DNA of 12,320 nucleotides from Phycisphaerales bacterium (GCA_029212425.1 JARGNC010000067.1:1-12320); one strand, 5' to 3'; shown: positions 1 to 7,321, counted from the first letter of the stretch. Notes: generated by a model from the sequence alone, not told the origin. A program made the numbers and translations.

Positions 1-158
1 GACATGGACTTGGTTTCTGGTAGGATCGCTCACTATGAAGCCCACCTGCTGACATCACGACCCGTCATTTATTGGCCAAAAAGTGAACGATCCCGCATCT
101 ACGCGCGGTGAGCGTCGGTACAAGAGTTTCAGCTACACAGCATAACTGGATATTAAAG
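1..158. other. Leading segment with no supported gene
   Basis: This stretch precedes the transporter. One plus-strand frame is open from base 1 to a TGA at 109-111, but its 36 codons show no recognisable motif, so I do not call it the tail of a gene. I see no convincing -35/-10 pair, terminator or RNA gene. It presumably holds the promoter of the transporter and possibly the edge of a gene to the left. Confidence 0.4.
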
Positions 159-1703
159 ATGACAGAAGTCCACGAACCAACTTCGGGTGATCGGTCCGTC
201 CCAACGCATAAAGACGCGCCGATGGAGCCGGAGAAGACAATCAAACTTGATGACGATCACGCGCTGAGCGAGATGTTCGCGATCGCTCTGCCTTCGGTTG
301 CGACGATGGCGTCGTACACGATCATGCAGTTTGTAGACAAACTGATGGTCAAGGAGATTGGTCCTGAACCTGTCTATGTCGCGGCGCAGTCCAACGGCGG
401 GATGATGGCGTGGATGATGATGTCCTTCGTGCTCGGACTCACCGGCGTGGTCAACTCCTTCGTTTCACAGAACCTCGGTGCGGGAACACCTGAACGAGGC
501 GCGGCGTATGCGTGGAACGGGTTGTGGATCGGGGTGATCTACTGGATCTTGTTCATTGTGCCTTGCGCTTACTTTGTGCCTGCGGTCTTTGGTTTGATCC
601 ACGAAGGTGATCTGCTGACCCTTGAAACCCAGTACGCAAAGGTCATCATGCTCGGCGCGATCGGGACGATCCTCAGCAGGGGGCTGCACCATTATTTCTA
701 CGGCATGCATCGTCCGAAGGTCGTCCTTGTCAGCGCGATCTGCGGCAATGTAACCAACATCTTCCTCAACTGGGTCCTGATCTTCGGGAATCTCGGGGCG
801 CCTGAACTCGGTCTGATCGGCGCGGGGATCGGCACAGTCGGTGGTGGACTCGTCGAGTTCATCATCCCGATGGTGCTGTTCTTGAGTCCGAAGTATGCAA
901 TCCAGTACGGCACACGCAAAGCGTGGAAACTCTCCAAACAATGCATGGCTGGGTTGCTCAAAGTCGGGATGGCGCCGGGACTCATGTTCGTCAATGAGAT
1001 GGCATGCTGGGCATTGCTCATGGCATGGCTCGTTCCGATGGGAGGCGAGGCGGTCGGTGATGATCCGGTCTGGCACAACACAACGGGATGGATCGCGCTG
1101 CAGTACATGCACCTGAGTTTCATGCCTGCGGTCGGTTTGTCGATTGCGACTCAAGCGGTCGTCGGGAAAGCGATGGGGATGAAGCGTCCCGACATCGCGA
1201 TGGCGCGGACGAAGCTGGCGCTCAAGGTCACGATGGGATACATGGCGACCTGTGCGTTGGTCTTTGTGCTGTTCCGGAGTCAGTTAATTGGATTCTTTAT
1301 CAACGATGAAACTCCACCTGAACTCCGCGTGACGCTGATCGCGATTGGGTCCAAGGTGATGATCGCCGCGGCGGTGTTCCAGGTATTTGACGCGATGGCG
1401 ATCACGACCTCCGCTGCTCTCCGCGGCGCGGGTGACACGCTCTGGCCGGGCATAGCGACAATCGTGCTCTCGTGGGTGTGCATCATCGGGGTTGGGTACG
1501 GGATGGTGAAGTTTGTGCCCTCGCTCGGCTCGATCGGGCCTTGGATTGGCGCGTCGTTGTTCATCATTTTGCTTGGGATTGCGCTGAGTTTCCGGTTCGT
1601 GCAAGGGAAGTGGAAGTCGATGACGCTTGTGGATACCTATGGAGAACCCGATCTCGACCCGTTTGATGACCTGCTGGCAGACCCGACCCTGACAGGAAGC
1701 TAA
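159..1703 (+). CDS. MATE family multidrug/organic cation efflux transporter
   Basis: This is a polytopic inner-membrane antiporter of the MATE family (NorM/DinF-like), expected to export cationic compounds using a proton or sodium gradient. The 514-residue protein has a polar N-terminus of about 35 residues, then about twelve hydrophobic segments in two similar halves. Family hallmarks visible are FVDKLMV in the first helix, VSQNLGAG after the second, a GN-rich helix with NVTNIFLNWVLIFG, and the second-half counterparts ATQAVVGKAMGM and SAALRGAGDTLWPG. Length is slightly above the usual 450-480, owing to the N-terminal tail and a loop near GGEAVGDDP. The frame stays open back to a GTG at 108. 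I prefer ATG 159 because a weak GGA lies about 8 nt upstream and the extra residues look non-conserved. The substrate cannot be told from sequence. It is followed by a 93-bp gap with no terminator. Confidence 0.88.
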   Translation: MTEVHEPTSGDRSVPTHKDAPMEPEKTIKLDDDHALSEMFAIALPSVATMASYTIMQFVDKLMVKEIGPEPVYVAAQSNGGMMAWMMMSFVLGLTGVVNSFVSQNLGAGTPERGAAYAWNGLWIGVIYWILFIVPCAYFVPAVFGLIHEGDLLTLETQYAKVIMLGAIGTILSRGLHHYFYGMHRPKVVLVSAICGNVTNIFLNWVLIFGNLGAPELGLIGAGIGTVGGGLVEFIIPMVLFLSPKYAIQYGTRKAWKLSKQCMAGLLKVGMAPGLMFVNEMACWALLMAWLVPMGGEAVGDDPVWHNTTGWIALQYMHLSFMPAVGLSIATQAVVGKAMGMKRPDIAMARTKLALKVTMGYMATCALVFVLFRSQLIGFFINDETPPELRVTLIAIGSKVMIAAAVFQVFDAMAITTSAALRGAGDTLWPGIATIVLSWVCIIGVGYGMVKFVPSLGSIGPWIGASLFIILLGIALSFRFVQGKWKSMTLVDTYGEPDLDPFDDLLADPTLTGS

Positions 1704-1758
1704 TCCTTTGGGGTCCAGTGGGTTGCGTTTGGCATTTGACGGGCCTAAAGTTCTAACC

Positions 1759-1777
1759 GCTCGAAGCGAATTCGAGC
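1759..1777 (+). promoter_or_regulatory. Perfect 7-bp inverted repeat in leader of the TPR/alpha-CTD gene
   Basis: GCTCGAA (1759-1765) and TTCGAGC (1771-1777) form a perfect stem with a 5-nt loop. It ends 9 nt before the AGGAG Shine-Dalgarno (1787-1791) and 19 nt before the ATG. No T-tract follows, so it is not a terminator. It could be an mRNA-stabilising 5' hairpin, a translational control element or a protein-binding site. A hairpin of the same layout precedes the RNHCP gene. Confidence 0.4.
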
Positions 1778-1796
1778 ATATTGATCAGGAGAACAC

Positions 1797-2738
1797 ATGA
1801 CCAACGATCCCATGGACATGGTGGTCGGCGCATCGGCCGCCGCTGCCGACGCTCAGACCGCTCTCGAGCTCTTTGCTCAAGCGAAGGAACAGCTTCAGAA
1901 CGGCCAACGCGCTGAAGGTATCGAAACAATGCGATCAGCGATGGGCTCGGATCCTCAGAATCTTGAGATCGCGTTCCAACTCGCGTACCAACTCGACCTC
2001 GCAGGTGATGAAGAAGAAGCACTCTCGCTTTACGAGCGTGTGTGCGAGCATTCGCCTGCACCGATCAACGCGTTGATGAACCTCGCGGTTCTCTACGAAG
2101 ATCACGGCGATTATGTCCGCGCTGAGCGTTGCTTGCGTCAGATCCTTGACACGAATCCAAACCACACACGCGCGCGTCTGTTTATGACCGATGTGCTCGC
2201 GTCCAAGGGGATGATGGTCGAGGAAGAGAACGAACGCGATGTGATGAAGCGTCGTGCATTGCTCGATACGCCTGTGACCGACTTTGAACTGACTGTGCGT
2301 GCTCGTACATGTCTTAAGAAGATGAATATCCGCACGCTTGGGGATCTGATCCGTATCAACGAATCTGAACTGATGAGCTACAAGAACTTCGGCGAGTCAT
2401 CACTCGACGAGATCAAGCGGATGCTCAGCATCAAGGGGCTCAAACTCGGTCAGGGACACGAGGACGCGCACCGCGTTGCTCGTCGTCAGATCCTTGAAAA
2501 GCTCAAGGGTTCAGGCAAGGAGCAACTGCTCTCCAAGCCTGTCTCAGAGCTTCAGCTCACCGTGCGTGCACGCAAGGCACTCCAGATGCTCAATATCCAG
2601 AGCATCGGCGATCTCTGCTCACACACCGAAGCGGAACTCATGGGCGTCAAGAACTTCGGTTCGACCTCGCTTGTTGAGGTTCATGAGCGACTGACAAACT
2701 TTGGGCTTTCGCTCCGCGTCATTGAAGACGAAGACTGA
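1797..2738 (+). CDS. TPR protein with two RNA polymerase alpha-CTD-like domains
   Basis: This is not RNA polymerase alpha: the assembly domain is absent. Residues about 20-140 form three to four TPR helix pairs, a protein-docking scaffold. Residues about 155-217 and 243-308 are two copies of the alpha C-terminal domain, each with the pattern P-V-x-[DE]-[FL]-x-LTVRAR, then GDL, then a KNFG-x-[ST]-S-L turn. The alpha-CTD is a helix-hairpin-helix fold that binds UP-element DNA and activators. The residue matching E. coli R265 is kept in both copies (R168, R257), as are the glycine and second serine of the G296/S299 turn. N268 and K298 equivalents are replaced (T171/K260 and S201/T290). A good AGGAG lies 5 nt before the ATG, and a strong terminator follows. 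I infer a cytoplasmic transcription-associated factor that may touch DNA or regulators in place of RpoA. The exact role is unknown. Confidence 0.85.
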   Translation: MTNDPMDMVVGASAAAADAQTALELFAQAKEQLQNGQRAEGIETMRSAMGSDPQNLEIAFQLAYQLDLAGDEEEALSLYERVCEHSPAPINALMNLAVLYEDHGDYVRAERCLRQILDTNPNHTRARLFMTDVLASKGMMVEEENERDVMKRRALLDTPVTDFELTVRARTCLKKMNIRTLGDLIRINESELMSYKNFGESSLDEIKRMLSIKGLKLGQGHEDAHRVARRQILEKLKGSGKEQLLSKPVSELQLTVRARKALQMLNIQSIGDLCSHTEAELMGVKNFGSTSLVEVHERLTNFGLSLRVIEDED

Positions 2739-2760
2739 ATCGCTTAAATAGACCGATCCA

Positions 2761-2790
2761 AACCCCGGGACCTCCCGGGGTTTTTTATTT
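2761..2790 (+). terminator. Intrinsic terminator after the TPR/alpha-CTD gene
   Basis: AACCCCGGG (2761-2769) pairs perfectly with CCCGGGGTT (2774-2782) around an ACCT loop, and the transcript runs straight into TTTTATTT. The stem starts 22 nt after the stop codon at 2738. It is a textbook Rho-independent terminator and separates this gene from the RNHCP gene. Confidence 0.9.
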
Positions 2791-2909
2791 GCAACTCCGG
2801 CTCGATGTTGGTACCATCCGTGCTGATGAACGCACCCATTGTGTAAATCCTGATCGTGTCTTTTCTCAAGCACAGCGGCGCTCCGGCTGAGGGCGTCCAG
2901 GAATCGGAT

Positions 2910-2930
2910 CGGAGCATGTCGTATGCTCCG
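2910..2930 (+). promoter_or_regulatory. Perfect 8-bp inverted repeat in leader of the RNHCP gene
   Basis: CGGAGCAT (2910-2917) and ATGCTCCG (2923-2930) form a perfect stem with a GTCGT loop. It ends 8 nt before the AAGGA Shine-Dalgarno (2939-2943) and 20 nt before the TTG start. No T-tract follows it. Geometry is nearly the same as the hairpin before the TPR/alpha-CTD gene, although stem and loop sequences differ. It is a candidate leader hairpin or operator; function is inferred from position only. Confidence 0.4.
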
Positions 2931-2950
2931 TTGCCGACAAGGATTCACAA

Positions 2951-3319
2951 TTGAAACATCATGACAAGAACGCTCGCCGGGATGGCGGGTTTCAGTGCAT
3001 TCATTGCAAAGATTTCGTATCGCATCAATCGTTCGGCACCAACCAACGCAACCACTGTCCCGCGTGCTTATGGTCGCGCCATGTGGATGATCGCGTCGGT
3101 GATCGCAGATCGCCTTGCGCTCAACCGATGGAGCCGATCTCGATCGCTGCTCGGAGTGATGGAGAGTGGGTGGTTATCCATAAATGCGGTGGTTGCGGGC
3201 AGCTCCGCACCAACCGCGTCGCGGGTGATGACGATGAGCTCGCGTTACTCGCGCTGGCGCTTCGTCCGTTGTCATCTCCAGCATTCCCGCTGGATCTGAT
3301 GCCGAGACGGCGTATGTAA
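2951..3319 (+). CDS. RNHCP domain zinc-ribbon protein
   Basis: A 122-residue soluble protein of the RNHCP family, named after the motif seen here at residues 33-37 inside QRNHCPACLWSRHVD. Likely zinc ligands are C16 and C19 (FQCIHC), C36 and C39 (HCPAC), and C79 and C82 (KCGGC); C56 and a GDR box complete the family pattern. The family has no established biochemical function; a zinc-stabilised nucleic-acid or protein binder is only a guess. The start is TTG 2951: there is no in-frame ATG upstream of the first cysteine pair, an in-frame TGA lies at 2888-2890, and AAGGA sits 7 nt before the TTG. An overlapping ATG frame at 2961-3299 lacks any motif. The gene is monocistronic, with terminators on both sides. 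The last ~25 residues are low-complexity and Leu/Pro/Arg rich. Confidence 0.85.
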   Translation: MKHHDKNARRDGGFQCIHCKDFVSHQSFGTNQRNHCPACLWSRHVDDRVGDRRSPCAQPMEPISIAARSDGEWVVIHKCGGCGQLRTNRVAGDDDELALLALALRPLSSPAFPLDLMPRRRM

Positions 3320-3350
3320 CACGCGATCAATACTTCAATGGAGGAAATGA

Positions 3351-3374
3351 AGACCGGGCATGTCCCGGTTTTTT
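3351..3374 (+). terminator. Intrinsic terminator after the RNHCP gene
   Basis: ACCGGG (3353-3358) pairs with CCCGGT (3364-3369) around a CATGT loop and is followed by a run of six T (3369-3374). It ends the plus-strand RNHCP transcript just before the convergent minus-strand BFD gene, whose stop codon begins at 3382. The opposite strand has no T-run after the stem, so it serves the plus strand only. Confidence 0.85.
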
Positions 3375-3381
3375 CAATGTT

Positions 3382-3648
3382 CTAGTCACAGTCCCGCTTG
3401 CCTGATTTGCGGAATGCGAGTCGTCCCTCGGTGTATTCTTCCGCGGTGCCTGGGATGTCTGGGGTTTGTCCGTTCTTGTGCTGCGCGTGGAGGTCCTTGA
3501 GGTATGGGACGCACCAGCCGCACCCGGTGCCTGCTCCGAGGCATTCAGAGATCAACGACGCGACCTTTGGGTCTTCGCGAGCAAGGTAGTTGTTGATCTT
3601 GACGAGCGGGACATGGAAGCACAAGCAGACATCATCGGTTGGTTTCAT
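3382..3648 (-). CDS. BFD-like [2Fe-2S]-binding protein
   Basis: An 88-residue protein whose first 50 residues are a bacterioferritin-associated-ferredoxin-like domain. C8 and C10 (CLC) and C43 and C46 (CGWC) match the C-x-C...C-x2-C pattern that holds a [2Fe-2S] cluster in this fold; C36 is an additional cysteine. Bfd in other bacteria docks on bacterioferritin and reduces its ferric core to release iron. Related domains also occur as electron-transfer modules in larger enzymes, so the partner here is unknown. Residues 51-88 are a charged tail. The start at MKPTDD is chosen because GGAG lies 8 nt upstream; an in-frame ATG at 3702 would add 18 residues without family resemblance. The gene diverges from the large membrane protein gene and shares its promoter gap. 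Confidence 0.85.
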   Translation of the reverse strand: MKPTDDVCLCFHVPLVKINNYLAREDPKVASLISECLGAGTGCGWCVPYLKDLHAQHKNGQTPDIPGTAEEYTEGRLAFRKSGKRDCD

Positions 3649-3662
3649 GCTGATTGCTCCGT

Positions 3663-3692
3663 TTGAGGTGGTGGGGCTGTTCGTGCTATTGT
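3663..3692 (+). promoter_or_regulatory. Candidate sigma-70-type promoter for the membrane protein gene
   Basis: TTGAGG (3663-3668) is followed after 18 nt by TATTGT (3687-3692), each matching four of six consensus bases. Predicted transcription would begin near 3699, giving a leader of roughly 37 nt before the ATG at 3736. Planctomycete promoter consensus is not well defined, so this is a suggestion only. Confidence 0.3.
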
Positions 3693-3693
3693 A
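3688..3693 (-). promoter_or_regulatory. Candidate -10 box for the BFD-like gene
   Basis: Read on the minus strand, 3693-3688 is TACAAT, matching five of six bases of the -10 consensus. It lies about 40 nt upstream of the BFD-like start codon at 3648. I see no good -35 partner at 17-18 nt. It overlaps the plus-strand candidate -10 box by five bases. Confidence 0.3.
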
Positions 3694-3735
3694 TGGGGGC
3701 ATTGTGTGCTGGAATTCGAGCGATCTGGAGTCTTG

Positions 3736-6042
3736 ATGGTTCTCTACTTTATTTTCACGGTCTTTCTCTCTGCGACGCTTTTGTTCTCGGTTCAGCCGAT
3801 GGTTGCCAAGTCGTTGCTTCCGGTGTTCGGCGGGAGTTCGTCGGTCTGGACGACCTGTATGTTGTTCTATCAAACAGTGCTGCTGCTTGGATACCTGTAC
3901 GCGCACTTTGTGATGAAGCGGGTTTCCCGCAGGGTCCAGTTGTTTGGTCATATCGGGATGCTGGTGATCGCGTTGGTCGCGGGATATATATTTGACTCAC
4001 CGAGCCCGCCCCCGAGTGCGTCGACCTTCCCGGTCCCTTGGTTGATCTTGCAACTCGCGTTGGTGTCCGGGTTGCCATTCTTTATGATTTCCAGCGCAGG
4101 ACCTTTGGTGCAAGGTTGGTTTGCGCGGACAGGGCACACGCGGTCGCACGATCCGTACTTCCTATACGCAGCGAGCAACGCGGGGAGCTTTGTCGGTCTG
4201 CTTGCGTACCCATTCGTGATTGAACCCAACCTCGGATTAGCAGATCAGCGATCGTTCTGGCTCGCTGGATTCGGATTGTTTATCTTGATGAGCTTCGGCG
4301 CGATCCTGATGACGAAGAAGGGGTCGCATGAAGATCCGCACGCTCCGTCAGGAGAGGTGCTCGCGCCGTCCGGTGATGTAGACAGTGGTCCTGCGGAAGA
4401 TCGTCCAATCGATTGGCGTCGGCGACTCCGTTGGACATTCTATGCGTTTGTGCCTTCATCGATGCTGCTTGGTGTCACAAGTCACCTGTCGATGGACATC
4501 GCTTCGTTCCCACTGTTGTGGGTGCTCCCGCTCGCGGTATATTTGTTGACCATGATCGTTGCGTTCGCGGCGGACTCAAACAGACTGGTCAAGTCCCTGC
4601 GAAGACCGATGGTGATCGCGATCATCGGTGCGACAATTCTAGTGCTTGCGTCCGAAGCTCAAGCGTACGCGCCGATCAAAGCGCTCGTCGCGGTGCAGCT
4701 CCTGCTCCTTGGAGTGGTAGGATTGATGGGGCACGCGATGCTGTCTTCGGATCGGCCCAGTGCATCACACCTGACCGAGTTCTACCTCATTATGTCGATC
4801 GGTGGTGCGCTCGGAGGCGTGTTCAACGGGGTGGTCGCGCCGCTGATCTTTGAGACAACGCTCGAGTATCCAATTGTGTTGGTGTGTGCAGTTGCTCTGC
4901 TGCCTTGGAGGAAGATTGGTGAGATCGAGGATCCAAAGCTCAAGCGTCAAGCATTGATGATTCGTATTGGTCTTCCGTTGCTGAGTTTGGTGTACATGCA
5001 GGTGATGGGAAGGTTCTCGGTATCGCTTGTGGAGTGGTTGGGTGTTAGTCTGGTTGACCAGACCATCGTGCTGTTTGCGATCATCATCTTTATCCCCACT
5101 GTGATGATTTACCTCGCGTGGAACGATGGGATTGCTTGCATGCTTGTGCTCGCTGTGCCGTTGAGTGCTTCGATCTATGACGATCTGACCGATCCGGACA
5201 TCCATTTCCGTGGTCGGACTTTCTACGGGATCCTGAGTGTCGTCGATGAGTTTTTCTACGACATCGAGGTGAATCAGAAGATCACCTACCGGACACTGAT
5301 GCACGGGACAACCAATCACGGCGTGCAGTTCCTCAACCCGGAGCTCACGCATGTGCCGCTTGGGTATTACCATGTGGACGGTCCCTGCGGCATGGCAATC
5401 CAAGCACTCAAAGAGATCCGCCCGGATGGAGCACGCTATGGGATTGTGGGACTGGGGTCCGGCGCGATCACCGCTCATGCTCGTCCCCAGGACAGCATTA
5501 AATACTTTGAGATTGATCCCGAGGTCGCTCATATTGCGGAGGACCCTCAGTACTTCACCTACTTGAGTGAAGCGGAGTGTCCAGTATCAGTCGATCTTGG
5601 AGATGGACGCTTGCTTCTTGAGCGAGAACGCGACGCGGGGGAAGAGAAATATGACATGGTGCTGATCGATGCGTTCAGCTCTGATTCGATCCCGGTCCAC
5701 TTGCTGACAACCGAAGCGATCCAGCTGTACTACGATCGATTGACCGATGGCGGGATCGTGCTTCTTCACATCTCGAACAGGCACCTAGATCTCCAGCCTT
5801 TGGTGTTTAATCTGGGAGTGGATCACCAGTCTTATGTGATGATGTACGAGCAGGACATCGACGAGATTCCGGAGGACATGCTTGGGTATTGGTTCCCGTC
5901 TGTGTGGATGGCGCTCACGAAGAGCCCGCAGACCGCTCAAGCCATGCTCGATGCTGGGATGTTCCAAGAGGGGGAAGCACGGTTTGAGGTTCGGATGTGG
6001 ACGGATCAATATTCGAACATCCTGTCCGCGTTTAATAGATAA
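3736..6042 (+). CDS. MFS-like/spermidine-synthase-like fused membrane protein
   Basis: A 768-residue inner-membrane protein. Residues 1 to about 480 hold roughly fourteen hydrophobic segments, opening with a conserved block containing SVQPMVAKSLLP, GGSSSVW and QTVLLLGYLYAH that is typical of the fused MFS/spermidine synthase group. A hydrophilic loop lies at about 195-230. The C-terminal ~250 residues form a Rossmann methyltransferase-like fold: HGTTNHG (523-529), nucleotide-binding GLGSG (572-576), EIDP (592-595), DAFSSDSIP (645-653) and a closing WTDQYSN. Genuine spermidine synthases carry a GGGDG loop and a D-x-x-D-P type gatekeeper; both differ here, so polyamine synthesis should not be assumed. 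ATG 3736 is chosen because GGAG lies 5 nt upstream; a GTG at 3706 would add ten residues. Chorismate synthase follows after 40 bp, so the two may be co-transcribed. The true reaction is unknown. Confidence 0.85.
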   Translation: MVLYFIFTVFLSATLLFSVQPMVAKSLLPVFGGSSSVWTTCMLFYQTVLLLGYLYAHFVMKRVSRRVQLFGHIGMLVIALVAGYIFDSPSPPPSASTFPVPWLILQLALVSGLPFFMISSAGPLVQGWFARTGHTRSHDPYFLYAASNAGSFVGLLAYPFVIEPNLGLADQRSFWLAGFGLFILMSFGAILMTKKGSHEDPHAPSGEVLAPSGDVDSGPAEDRPIDWRRRLRWTFYAFVPSSMLLGVTSHLSMDIASFPLLWVLPLAVYLLTMIVAFAADSNRLVKSLRRPMVIAIIGATILVLASEAQAYAPIKALVAVQLLLLGVVGLMGHAMLSSDRPSASHLTEFYLIMSIGGALGGVFNGVVAPLIFETTLEYPIVLVCAVALLPWRKIGEIEDPKLKRQALMIRIGLPLLSLVYMQVMGRFSVSLVEWLGVSLVDQTIVLFAIIIFIPTVMIYLAWNDGIACMLVLAVPLSASIYDDLTDPDIHFRGRTFYGILSVVDEFFYDIEVNQKITYRTLMHGTTNHGVQFLNPELTHVPLGYYHVDGPCGMAIQALKEIRPDGARYGIVGLGSGAITAHARPQDSIKYFEIDPEVAHIAEDPQYFTYLSEAECPVSVDLGDGRLLLERERDAGEEKYDMVLIDAFSSDSIPVHLLTTEAIQLYYDRLTDGGIVLLHISNRHLDLQPLVFNLGVDHQSYVMMYEQDIDEIPEDMLGYWFPSVWMALTKSPQTAQAMLDAGMFQEGEARFEVRMWTDQYSNILSAFNR

Positions 6043-6082
6043 CATCAATCGGAACCCCCAACTTGCCGATCGGATACTGCAG

Positions 6083-7315
6083 ATGACTCAGCACTCGACA
6101 CGATTAACCTACCAAACCGCCGGCGAATCGCACGGCCCCGCTCTGATTGCCACTGTCCTTGGGGTGCCTGCAGGGGTTGAGATCGATACGGAGATTATCA
6201 ATCGTGAACTGGCACGCCGTCAAGGCGGGTACGGGCGAGGCGGACGGCAGAAGCTGGAAACGGATACGGTCGAAATTCTTACCGGTGTTCGACTTGGTAA
6301 GTCCATCGGATCACCGATCACCATGCTCATCAAGAACCGTGACTCTCGGCTGGATGATTTGGAGCGAACACCACCGGTGTACCGCCCTCGACCGGGACAC
6401 GCGGACCTCGCGGGTTCGATCAAATGGTTGACCACGGACTGCCGAGAAACACTCGAACGCGCCAGCGCACGCGAAACCGCGGCTCGCGTTGCTGCAAGTT
6501 GTATCGGTCGGCTGATGCTCAAGCAAATTTTCGATGTCGAGGTCTTCGGATTCGTCCGCTCGATCCTCGATGCGCAGACGGATGTCGAGGTTTCGCACGA
6601 ACAGATGGAATCTCTTATCAAGGCGCGCGACGAATCAGCGACCTACACGCTCGATCCAAAGACGACAGAGCACCAATGCGACATCATCCGCAAAACCAAG
6701 TCCGACAAGGACACGGTTGGTGGGGATGTTGAATGCCATGTGTTCAACTGTCCTCCGGGGATTGGATCGTCGATGAACTGGTACGAGAAACTCGATGCAC
6801 GCATCGGCGGCGCGGTCATGGGGATCCAAGCGTTCAAGAGCGTTGGGATCGGGCTGGGGGCGCAGTGCTCAAAGCGGCTCGGCTCAGAGCTTCATGATCC
6901 GATCGCGTTTGATCCTGCAAAGGTCAACTCGCCATCACTCGGATTTGTGCGGTCGTCCAACAACGCGGGCGGTCTTGAAGGCGGGATGACCAACGGCCAA
7001 CCCATCGTCGTCACCGGCACAATGAAGCCCATCGCGACTTTGCTCAAAGGTCTTCCGAGCGTGGACCTGAACACAAAGTCACCCCAGGATTCGCAGTATG
7101 AGCGGAGTGACATCTGCGCAGTGTCCGCAGCGAGTGTGGTCATGGAGAATGTGGTCGCATTTGAAGTCGCGTCCGCGTTCATGGACAAGTTTGGCGGCGA
7201 CAGCGTCATCGAAACGCGTGGGAACTACGACGCGTTTCTTGATGTTGCACGCACGCTCCCGCTCGACCACCCGACCGCCGATCCGACGGACGATCCGAGC
7301 ACGGTGATTGCTTGA
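6083..7315 (+). CDS. aroC: Chorismate synthase
   Basis: Catalyses the last shikimate-pathway step in the cytoplasm: loss of phosphate from 5-enolpyruvylshikimate-3-phosphate to give chorismate, using reduced FMN. The 410-residue product has all three family signatures: GESHGPAL near the N-terminus with its catalytic histidine, ERASARETAARVA in the middle, and RSDICAVSAASVVMEN toward the C-terminus. RQGGYGRGGRQ and RPGHADL, which build the active site, are also intact. It is somewhat longer than the usual 350-390 residues, with a polar tail after NYDAF. ATG 6083 is chosen because the family begins a few residues before its first signature. The open frame extends to 5882, but that part lies within the upstream gene and is non-conserved. 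The Shine-Dalgarno is weak. The gene ends 6 bp from a convergent gene with no terminator between. Confidence 0.97.
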   Translation: MTQHSTRLTYQTAGESHGPALIATVLGVPAGVEIDTEIINRELARRQGGYGRGGRQKLETDTVEILTGVRLGKSIGSPITMLIKNRDSRLDDLERTPPVYRPRPGHADLAGSIKWLTTDCRETLERASARETAARVAASCIGRLMLKQIFDVEVFGFVRSILDAQTDVEVSHEQMESLIKARDESATYTLDPKTTEHQCDIIRKTKSDKDTVGGDVECHVFNCPPGIGSSMNWYEKLDARIGGAVMGIQAFKSVGIGLGAQCSKRLGSELHDPIAFDPAKVNSPSLGFVRSSNNAGGLEGGMTNGQPIVVTGTMKPIATLLKGLPSVDLNTKSPQDSQYERSDICAVSAASVVMENVVAFEVASAFMDKFGGDSVIETRGNYDAFLDVARTLPLDHPTADPTDDPSTVIA

Positions 7316-7321
7316 TTTGTA

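Noticed and set aside
1..111. Open plus-strand frame from the window edge to TGA 109-111
   Set aside because: It is too short and featureless to call the 3' end of a gene. A minus-strand start here is equally unprovable.
465..1154. Long antisense open frame (229 codons) under the MATE gene
   Set aside because: Its composition is charged and irregular with no domain, and it lies wholly opposite a well-supported transporter. It is a codon-bias shadow.
1736..1758. TTGACG as a -35 box for the TPR/alpha-CTD gene
   Set aside because: No acceptable -10 hexamer lies 16-18 nt downstream.
2961..3299. Overlapping ATG-started frame inside the RNHCP gene
   Set aside because: It is attractive for its ATG start but has no recognisable motif, whereas the TTG frame holds the complete RNHCP cysteine pattern with a good Shine-Dalgarno.
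4765..5532. Antisense open frame of 255 codons under the large membrane protein gene
   Set aside because: It is His/Gln/Arg-rich with no motif and opposite a clearly coding frame; such shadows are common in GC-biased genomes.
5882..6082. N-terminal extension of chorismate synthase
   Set aside because: These codons overlap the end of the upstream gene and encode Arg/Cys-rich sequence unlike the family; ATG 6083 fits the conserved N-terminus.
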